A DNA stretch of 64,000 nt, taken from contig KV423914.1 in the NCBI GenBank assembly GCA_001632435.1, forward strand, positions 475,764 through 539,763, written 5' to 3'. How positions within the stretch are numbered: position 1 is the first letter of the stretch; each line of letters starts with the position of its first letter. The translations under genes were made by a program, and so were the position numbers. This stretch comes from Calocera cornea HHB12733. Lineage: Eukaryota; Basidiomycota; Dacrymycetes; Dacrymycetales; Dacrymycetaceae. Positions 34,909 to 42,346 of this stretch are shown here, piece after piece. The notes beneath the pieces were generated by a model, which saw only the letters and a list, made by a program, of their open reading frames with translations, was not told the origin of the DNA and did no database searches.

Positions 34909-35424
34909 CTAGAACGGTGCAATGTATTGCGCCTTCGTGGCATCGAGAACTGGTTTCAAACAGATTCCCGCCTTGATGCACATCTTTCCAATGTACTCCA
35001 GCTTGAGTACCGCATACCCTATCAAGCTGTGCCCAAGCCCCATCTCCCTTAGCTCATACCGCTTGTCACCCAAGAGCTCCTCAGGATGAACCTTCCAGAC
35101 GTTGACCGTGAGAACGCAATTGAATTTTTCCACACTTTCCAGTGCATGTCCGAGGTGGCTCTTGTTGCGCTGGGCGAACTGAACTGCATCGGAAATCTTC
35201 TCTAACGCTTCTTGAACCAAGTAACCTTTCTGCAGGACCTTGTACAGGCTCCAGCGCAGCCTGACAACCCGGCCATGAACCTTCCTGTCTATCTTGTACG
35301 CTTGGCGCCTTACCACAACCTGAGGATCAGGCGCGGGATTGGGCGTTGACGTGATCGGGCGGGTGATAAGCACCATTTCATTGAAGATTTTCACAGGGGG
35401 TCGGCCAACCGGAGCGGACTTCAC
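34909..35424 (-). CDS. hypothetical protein or gene fragment
   Basis: An uninterrupted minus-strand frame of about 170 codons. The first in-frame ATG is at about 35376, which leaves about 155 residues. Amino-acid makeup looks protein-like: a basic stretch (RRQAYKIDRKVHGRVVRLRW), then amphipathic helices (LQKGYLVQEALEKISDAVQF, SHLGHALESVEKFNCVL) and a C-terminal GYAVLKLEYIGKMCIKAG. No family was recognised. The frame stays open upstream of the ATG to where the repeat array begins, so the 5' end may have been replaced by the repeats. It could be a species-specific gene or a remnant. Confidence 0.4.
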   Translation of the reverse strand: MKSAPVGRPPVKIFNEMVLITRPITSTPNPAPDPQVVVRRQAYKIDRKVHGRVVRLRWSLYKVLQKGYLVQEALEKISDAVQFAQRNKSHLGHALESVEKFNCVLTVNVWKVHPEELLGDKRYELREMGLGHSLIGYAVLKLEYIGKMCIKAGICLKPVLDATKAQYIAPF

Positions 35425-35470
35425 ATCCGGCGACTTATGTGCACACTTTGCTTCTGAGTCATGGTGACTC

Positions 35471-35637
35471 CCTGGCTAGTTTACCTATATCTGTGCTTCA
35501 TACGGCACCTTGAGGGCCGGGTTGCGTCAACACCCCTCGAGCAAGAGCCTGACATGACCCCGTATGGTGGCCGTCTGATTATATCTTGGTGGCTGCTGGA
35601 GGGGGCCGCCATGTCAGGCTCTTGGGTAAACGGCCCA
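35471..35637 (+). repeat. hairpin unit A
   Basis: Outer arms 35471-35485 and 35624-35637. Inner arms 35542-35556 and 35610-35624 form a perfect 15-bp inverted repeat (CAAGAGCCTGACATG and its complement). Short hairpin GTGC 35493-35496 with GCAC 35505-35508. Confidence 0.75.
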
Positions 35638-35810
35638 GAATTACAAAACATTCTTCCTTCCTTTCTTTGCTTCGGACTTCCGAGACAGTGTCATATCAAT
35701 GAGAGCATTTATTTCCTTTTGCTCTATGGATATCTTGTTTCTCGTTCTTGGGTTGCTAGCTTTGCACCGTTTGTCCTTCTGCATGCACCTTCCTTCTAAG
35801 TCCTCTTGCC

Positions 35811-35967
35811 TGCCTGCTGGTTCACCTGCGTGTGGCTCCCAGGCAGCGCCTGGAGGGTAGGGAAACCTCGCCCACCTCGAGAAGAAGACTACCATGTCCC
35901 CGATGCCCCACTGCAAACTGGTGGCATTGGGGGATCTCATAGCAGTCATCCGGGTGAACGGCAGGCA
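35811..35967 (+). repeat. hairpin unit A'
   Basis: Outer arms TGCCTGCTGGTTCACC at 35811-35826 and GGGTGAACGGCAGGCA at 35952-35967; they pair over 15 positions with one bulged base and one G-T. Internal hairpin CCAGGC 35839-35844, loop AGC, GCCTGG 35848-35853. The inner repeat is weak (near GACTACCATG and CATAGCAGTC). This is the most diverged copy. Confidence 0.65.
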
Positions 35968-36060
35968 ATTCTTTGCTTTCGTGCGTTCTTCGCGTGACGA
36001 TGCTAAGGCATCGTCGGCCGGAGGACTTCATTGCAGGTTTTGCTTCCTCGTCATGGCGCT

Positions 36061-36236
36061 TCCTGGGCCGGTTTACCCATGTCCGTGCTGCTGGTAGCAG
36101 CACCTCGAGGATCGGGTCACTTCACTCCACCTCGAGCGAACGGCCTGACATGCCCCAGTGCTGCGGACGTCTGATGCTATCTTAGAGGCTGCAGGACGTG
36201 GACCCCCATGTCAGGTTCTGGGGTAAACGGCCAGGA
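36061..36236 (+). repeat. hairpin unit B
   Basis: Outer arms 36061-36078 and 36220-36236, nearly fully complementary. Internal hairpin GTGCTGCT 36085-36092, loop GGT, AGCAGCAC 36096-36103. Inner arms CCTGACATG 36144-36152 and CATGTCAGG 36207-36215. Confidence 0.75.
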
Positions 36237-36390
36237 ATATTGTGACCGTCTTTATATGTTTCTTCCTTTCCAACTGCCGATGCACGGTGTTACATCCCTT
36301 GGAGCGTTTCTTTCCATTTGCTCTGAGTAATCACTTCGGCCAATAGACCTTGCTACAGTGCACACACCGTATGTCTGAGTCATGGCGATT

Positions 36391-36562
36391 CCTGGCCAGT
36401 TCATCCATGCCGGTGCTGGAAACAGCACCTCGAGGATCGGGTCACAGCACCACCCCTCGAGCGACCGGCCTGACATGTCCCAGTGCTGCGGCTGCCGACT
36501 TTTATGATGGTGGCTACAGGAGGTGGGCCGATATGTCAGGCCCTTGGGTAAACGGTCAGGAG
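36391..36562 (+). repeat. hairpin unit C
   Basis: Outer arms 36391-36406 and 36546-36562, pairing with G-T wobbles. Internal hairpin GGTGCTG 36412-36418, loop GAAA, CAGCACC 36423-36429. Inner arms GGCCTGACAT 36467-36476 and ATGTCAGGCC 36533-36542. Confidence 0.75.
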
Positions 36563-36730
36563 TATCGTGTTATTCTTGCTTTCTTCATCCGGTTGAGACT
36601 CTGCAGTCTTATATCACTTGACGCCTTTGTTCTATTTGCTCTATTGACTATTTGTTTTCGTGTTCTTTCATGGCCAGCTTCGAGCGCCGTTTGCCCTTGT
36701 GCATACACTTTGCTTCTGAGTTCTCGTGAC

Positions 36731-36909
36731 CTCCGGCTAGTTTATCCTTGTCCGTGGTGCTAATCACAGCACCTCAGGGATCGGGTCACTGCACCACACC
36801 TTGAGTGAGAGGCCTAACATGCCCCAGTACTGCGGTTGTCTGTTTCAATCTTGGTGGCCGCAGGAAGTGGGACAACATGTTAGGCCCTTGGGTAAACGGC
36901 CAGGAACCC
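36731..36909 (+). repeat. hairpin unit D
   Basis: Outer arms about 36731-36747 and 36890-36904. Internal hairpin GGTGCT 36756-36761, loop of six, AGCACC 36768-36773. Inner arms GGCCTAACATG 36811-36821 and CATGTTAGGCC 36876-36886, in which one pair differs from the other units on both sides. Confidence 0.75.
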
Positions 36910-36990
36910 ATTTTTCTCTCTTCTCTTGTTTTGTACTTTCGAGGCAGTCTTATACTGTATTTTTGAGAGCTTCTTTCATTGGTTCTGATT

Positions 36991-37608
36991 GATCACTTTT
37001 AAGTTGTATCAGGAATGCATAAGATTGGAGAAGTATGGTCTACAGTATTGCATTAACCTTGATTCTTCCTGACGCTCGCTGTATGTTTTGTTGTATGTGA
37101 TCATTCGCGAGCGCGAAGGACACCTCGCGAACGAGCCGGACGACCATACCGGAGCAGGGCGAAGAGGATACTAACTGGTCGTGCGCGTAGGAGCTGTAGC
37201 GCGCTTTCATGTATATGTAAAGGAGCAAATTGGCATCGTGATTATGAGTGTAACAATCTGCAGCGAGATGATCGTGTGCGGCAAGGGCGAGAGGAGAAGA
37301 CAAGGAGGTAGTGAGATTATCCAGATCCGCGATGTCGAAAGGGATCCCTCATGCTAACCTGTCGTACCAGAGCATGATTCTGGACCGTCAATTGCTGATA
37401 GTAGAGATACATTGGATGGTACGTATATGCTTCCAAGTCGTGAGAGTCATTGCCTCGACAAGACTGTACGATGAAGTCTCGTTACATGATGAGACGAACG
37501 AAGACGCAGCATTGCGCACAACGTGACCGAGGGGAAGACGTCCACGTCCAACCCATCTCCCAACTCACCTTCAATAGTCGCCTCGCCGAAACCTAATGCC
37601 ATCCTGCT
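36991..37608. other. intergenic
   Basis: Between the repeat array and the small minus-strand gene. A minus-strand frame at 37040-37303 has no recognisable domain. Additional 3' exons of the 37609 gene could lie here, but none is clear. Confidence 0.35.
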
Positions 37609-38122
37609 TCAGCCAACCCAAAGCTTGTACAGCACCTCATCCCTCGGATCGAAACACGACACCATCCCCGCATCCTCCCTGATGACGATGCCCTTCTTGA
37701 CCGGCGTTCTCTGGTTCGCGGAAGAGGGCAAGAATGACGCGCGCTCTTGCACCGTGCCGTGGGAGGCGGAGGAGGGCGTGGGCGAGTCTTGTTGCGCGAG
37801 GTCGTGGGCAGAGATACCCGGCCGTTGGGGGGTGACGGTCAGTTGCGAGGCGTTGAGGATCGCCGAGCGGAAGGAGTTGTCCGCTGCTGCCTTAACGTCA
37901 GTGTCACTCCCATGCTTCGAGAGAAAGGGGCGCACAGTCAGGAACGAAATTCGCAGGCGTGCTCGTCGCCGCTGCCAGGCCGGCGTTGAGCAGCCTAGAA
38001 GGGCCGGGGGTGCGCGGCGTCTGCTGCCTGTCGGGGTCGAACATGCTCGCGGTCGGGGGAGCCTCGTCTGGGATGTCGACGGGCTTGCGCATGGGCGTCG
38101 CTGCTCTGCTCCTGGGCGGCAT
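37609..38122 (-). CDS. conserved-looking small protein, unknown function
   Basis: Two exons on the minus strand (38122 to about 37947, and about 37891-37609) joined by a 55-nt intron give about 152 residues. The N-terminus is Pro/Arg/Ala-rich (MPPRSRAATPMRKPVDIPDE). The middle has SFRSAILNASQLTVTPQRPG, and the C-terminus TPVKKGIVIREDAGMVSCFD followed by PRDEVLYKLWVG. No membrane segment, signal peptide or known domain was seen; it looks mostly disordered with a more ordered C-terminus, and several Ser/Thr-Pro sites. It starts 226 bp from the divergent gene at 38348. No function is proposed. Confidence 0.6.
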
Positions 38123-38347
38123 CGTGGTGGCGGGTGTATTGCAGAATGCAGACGACCAGAGCGCTCGACGCGTCGCCGACAACGGTGCACGCGCACGGAA
38201 GCAGAGTCTTTCATTCCCCTTGCCCTCCCCGCGCGCCCGAAAGCAGGCGTGACTGTCCCCGCTGTCCGCCCTCACTGGTCGTGTGAGTCGGGCATCCTGG
38301 CCGCCGCACTGTCCCTCTCCGCCCTGCGCACCTGCCTCTACTCGACC
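38123..38347. promoter_or_regulatory. divergent promoter between two unknown genes
   Basis: 225 bp between head-to-head start codons. It contains no obvious TATA box. It is GC-rich (many CGC trimers). Open frames run through it in both directions, but the start codons chosen agree with plausible N-termini. Confidence 0.4.
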
Positions 38348-39962
38348 ATGCCTCCAAAGAAAGCACCCCCGCCGGCGCCTCACCTCTCCCAGACGCCCCT
38401 CGCCCTCCCCTCGTTCCTCAAGATGCTCGCCAGCTCGGGCATGAGCATGCAGGACAGCATGTCCGTCGCCTCCAAAATGCATGGGTCTTACTCTCTGCTC
38501 GTCGACCGGCTCAGTAGCTATAACGCAGCGGAATCCGATCAAAAACACAGTTTCAAGGAGTACAATACCCCTGCGAAGCTCTCCACGCTCACTGCAAGCA
38601 AGCTTACGGCACTGAAAGTCGACGACAAGGACCAGCGGACAAAGGTCATGGCGATGTTGAGGAAGGCGGGGTACAAGGCGAAGGAGGCCGAGGTACCGCA
38701 GCCTGTGCCGGAGCCAGAGTTGGCGTCATCTTCGGTACGCCTATTCGCCCCTTTTCTTAGACTGTCCGCTGAGCTGGCGCGCAGAAGCCGACACCTCGAA
38801 AACGAAGACGAGACGACGACCTCGCCCAGGGTCTATCCGCGTCTGTACAAGGTTCGGAGTATGGCAGCCTGGAATTTGGCGAGATCTTGGAGGAAGACGT
38901 GCGTCTACATCTTACCATTCCGGAGTGTCTTTGACGAGTGTCCGCAGGCTCTGAAGTCACGTTCTGTCGTGATCAACCGGGCGCCGATCATGGCGGCCTG
39001 GGCGACAATCGTTGCAGAGCGCATTGGGTTCAAGCGAGAAGAGGCACTGAGCATCGGTAGGCGACTCTCGCTTACTTTGTAATGCCAGTGCCGATTGTCT
39101 CCAGGTTCGGTATATACCGAAATGAATGCAACCTCTAAGGGGATCTCATTGGGCATATATGAAAGGACGAAGGAGAAGGAGAGCGCTGTGGGCTCAGCAC
39201 AGCCGTTTGTCACTCTGATGGATCGAAAGTGAGTAGCTGTTCCGTGCCTTGTTAATTGACATTACTGATTGAACGTTCCTAGAATGTAAGCGCCCGCTGA
39301 AGCGCCCATTCAACCTACTAACTTGTGACAGACCCGTTATGCAACTGCCTGACGACGAGTGGAGAGGCTTAATACGAGGCGAGCCCGTCGAGCCCGCAGC
39401 AGCATTTGGCTACATCCACCGGGCGATGCGACAAACATTGCCCTACGTCATGGGCGCGATGCGGTTGCTCTCACTCTCATTCACCCCGGAAGCGCTTAAC
39501 AACAGAGGGTATGCGCTATATTGCGATTTTCGGCCCAGCGTGGACGGGTGGGGGAAGCGCGCCGAGATGCGAATATCGGACATCCTGGCTCTGCGGCCTG
39601 TGACTGCAGCAGCGGCCGCGACTGCTTCCGTGGCTCCTGGCGGCGAGGAGGCAGCGAGCGGCTCCGGCGGCAGAACGCCTATAAGGAGTACGACGGTGGA
39701 GCAGGCCGCGTCGGCGTACCCCGCACGATTCCAGCCACTGTCTCCCTCGCGCGTGGCCGCGGCAGCTGGAGGCCCGCCGTCGCCACCGGGGTCGTCACGG
39801 ACAGGAGGGGCGGAGGCGGAGGCCCCTGAACGTGCTCCGAAACGGGCGCGCCGGGTGACCCTGGACGAATACCTTGACCAACTGGACGGCGAGGTGGAGG
39901 AGGGCGCCGCTCCGGGCGCTACCGAGGGGCCGCTGGGAGGGCCGGACTCGGAACAGCCATAA
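38348..39962 (+). CDS. conserved fungal protein of unknown function
   Basis: Six exons, one of which may be only 3 nt (39283-39285). N-terminal 20-115: LPSFLKMLASSGMSMQDSMS ... LTASKLTALKVDDKDQRTKV, helical and reminiscent of SAM-like folds. Next, after a basic KPTPRKRRRDDD linker, comes a conserved core: VVINRAPIMAAWATIVAERI, GFKREEALSIGSVYTEMNAT, SKGISLGIYE, then PFVTLMDRKIPVMQLPDDEW, MRQTLPYVMGAMRLLSLSF and ALYCDFRPSVDGWGKRAEMR. This order is typical of a fungal family of unknown function that I recognise only as conserved. The C-terminal 130 residues are Ala/Pro/Gly/Glu-rich, with PKRARR as a possible nuclear signal. No enzyme motif was seen. Confidence 0.75.
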
Positions 39963-40550
39963 CGGGAATTTCGGGGAAGGATTTCAGACTCGTGTATCAG
40001 CCAAGCACTGTATTGTACCACCCCTTGCGCACTGATTCTTTATATTGTCGAGGCACGCCCACACGAAGCATATTGCTTCTAGCTGGGGAAGGCACACTAA
40101 AAAACGGGCAATGGGGACTAGGGCGACATCTGAACATTGTCTGTGCGCTAAAAGTGGCAGGTGTAAGGGTAGGACTTGTTGAGGACAAGTTGCAAATTTT
40201 CGGGGCTCCCAGTGAGGGAGGCACGGCGCTCGGTGCACCCCCTGAGAGGAGCAAGGGGGTTCTGCGGTCGACCGGCGTTCGGTGGCTTATCGGTCCAATC
40301 GGAGGGGTGGAGTTCATCGAGTGCCCAGCGTGTCGCCGGGGACAGGGTGCAGATTGCCCCCGCTCTGCTCCCGCCTGGCGTGGCCCCGCGCGCCCATTGG
40401 CTGTCGCTCGATAGCGGTCGTCCCCCGCAGTGCCTGTCTCGCTCTCAGCCCTTTTAAACCATCAGCCTGCGAGCTCATCTCCCTCTCCACCACCCCACCC
40501 CCCTCCCTGCTCCATCCTTCACAACACCCCCCCCAACACCGTCCACAGCA
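39963..40550. promoter_or_regulatory. upstream region of glutamine synthetase
   Basis: About 590 bp. The last 120 bp are strongly C/T-rich (CACCACCCCACCCCCCTCC near 40488) up to the ATG at 40551. TTTAAACC at 40454-40461, about 90 bp upstream of the start, is the nearest AT-rich element. No gene is supported. Confidence 0.4.
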
Positions 40551-41757
40551 ATGGCCATCCTCGCAAAGAAGGACCTCCTCGGGCCGTTCCTCGCCCTCGA
40601 CCAGGGCAAGAAGGTCCAGGCTGAGTGTGAGTAGAGCCCCATGCGCATACATGCACCCGGCAGACAACTCATCACTGGAATGCAATGCAGACGTCTGGAT
40701 CGACGGTGACGGCGACCTGCGCTGCAAGACCTGCACGCTCCCCGGCGTCCCCAAGAGCATCGACGAGCTCCGCATCTGGGACTTTGACGGCTCCTCCACC
40801 AACCAGGCGCCCGGCCACGACTCGGACGTCTACCTCCGCCCCGCCGCCATCTTCCGCGACCCCTTCCGCGGGGGGGACAACATTCTCGTCCTCGCCGAGT
40901 GCTACAACAACGACGGCACGCCCAACCGCACCAACTTCCGCCACCACGCCAAGAAGGTCATGGACCAGGCAAAGGACGAGCACCCCTGGTTCGGCCTCGA
41001 GCAGGAGTACACCCTGTTTGACGTTGACGGTTCCCCTTACGGCTGGCCCAAGGGCGGTTTCCCCGGGCCCCAGGGACCGTACTACTGCGGTGTCGGTGAG
41101 TTCCGTGTTCCACGGTGAAACGCGAGTGAGGTGGCTGATACATCTCCGCGGGGATTAGGTACCGGCAAGGTCTTCGCCCGTGATCTGATCGAGGCGCACT
41201 ACCGCGCGTGCCTGTACGCCGGTGTCAACATCTCCGGCATCAACGCCGAGGTGATGCCCTCCCAGTGGGAGTTCCAGGTCGGGCCCTGCGAGGGCATCGA
41301 CATGGGCGACCACCTCTGGATGGCCCGCTTCCTGCTCGTCCGCTGCGCCGAGGAGTGGGGCATCAAGGTGTCCTTCCACCCCAAGCCGCTTAAGGGCGAC
41401 TGGAACGGTGCCGGATGCCACTCCAACTTCTCCACCGAGGCCATGCGCAAGGAGGGCGGCATGAAGGTCATCGAGGCCGCCATCGAGAAGCTCTCCAAGC
41501 GCCACATGGAGCACATTGCCATCTACGGCGAGGACAACGACCTCCGCCTGACCGGCCGCCACGAGACCGGCCACATCGGCACCTTCTCCTCCGGTGTCGC
41601 CAACCGCGGTGCCTCCATCCGTATCCCCCGTGCTGTCGCGGCCAAGGGCTTCGGGTACCTCGAGGACCGCCGCCCGGCGTCCAACGTCGACCCTTACCGT
41701 GTCAGCGCCGCGCTCGTCGAGACGTGCTGCCTGAACGTCGGTGCCAACAAGGCGTAA
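40551..41757 (+). CDS. glutamine synthetase (type II)
   Basis: Three exons (40551-40626, 40691-41095, 41159-41757) give 359 residues, the usual length for eukaryotic type II enzymes. Family motifs: [91 protein letters not shown] and [15 protein letters not shown]. These hold the metal ligands, the ATP-binding residues and the ammonia-site aspartate. The enzyme makes glutamine from glutamate, ammonia and ATP in the cytosol and is central to nitrogen assimilation. The product matches fungal glnA/GLN1. Coding sequence is strongly biased to C-ending codons, consistent with high expression. Confidence 0.97.
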
Positions 41758-42346
41758 TTCCGCCCTTCTTGAGCCCCTTTTCTTCCTGTCCCCCCTGTGG
41801 TAGACTTTACACTGGGTATTGCACGGGCTTCACTCGCTCTCGGTCCCTTGCTTCGGCGTAGATCCAGTTGGAGGAAGTTGTCGCGTGAATCACTATTCAA
41901 TATACTGTCATTCATTGCATGTCTTGGCTACGCTTTCGAGAATACGGAATTGAGAATATAACTGTTGCCTAAAAAGCCAGCTTGCCGAGCCCGCTCGTGT
42001 GATTATTGCGGATCTGACCAGCTTGGCTCGTCTTGCTGTCGCGAATGCTGTACCCTGCCGTAATCTCAGGGCCAATCCCCACAGCCGAAGCACACAAAGT
42101 TGGCACACAAAGGGGCGTGAAAGGAACCGCACTCTGTGCATTCTATGTCTACAGCGATATACAAGAAGAGGAGACTATTAGAGCAGTAGGCGAACAAGGG
42201 GAGTTATACAACACGGGAAATTGAATCAATAGAAACCGTCAGTAAGTAAATGAAGGGGGCATCCATCCTCCGAACCAAAAGTAGTGTACATCGTACACCG
42301 TGTCTACAAGCATCACCCGAACATTGCAACAACACCCCTCCGCGCA
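41758..42346. other. intergenic, convergent 3' ends
   Basis: About 590 bp between the stops of glutamine synthetase and the minus-strand kinase. AT content rises sharply compared with both genes. No gene is supported. Confidence 0.35.

Larger units (their letters stand above)
35430..36990 (+). repeat. array of five diverged hairpin-forming units
   Basis: Five copies of a related unit lie in tandem, starting near 35461, 35805, 36055, 36385 and 36730 (spacing about 330-345 bp except between copies 2 and 3, about 250). Each has an outer inverted repeat of the type CTGGCC-GTTTACC ... GGTAAACGGCCAG, a short internal hairpin near its 5' side, and (clear in four) an inner inverted repeat GGCCTGACATG ... 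CATGTCAGGCC about 50 bp apart. The 3' spacer is also repeated (the TTTGCTCT and TGCTTCTGAGT segments). Copies are diverged, yet pairing is kept. No protein is encoded across the units. It may be a structured RNA, an old tandemly amplified MITE, or both. Confidence 0.75.

Noticed and set aside
35461..36763. Open frames across the repeat array (35461-35799 and 36350-36763, plus strand)
   Set aside because: They are not kept in frame between the diverged repeat copies, so there is no sign of selection for protein.
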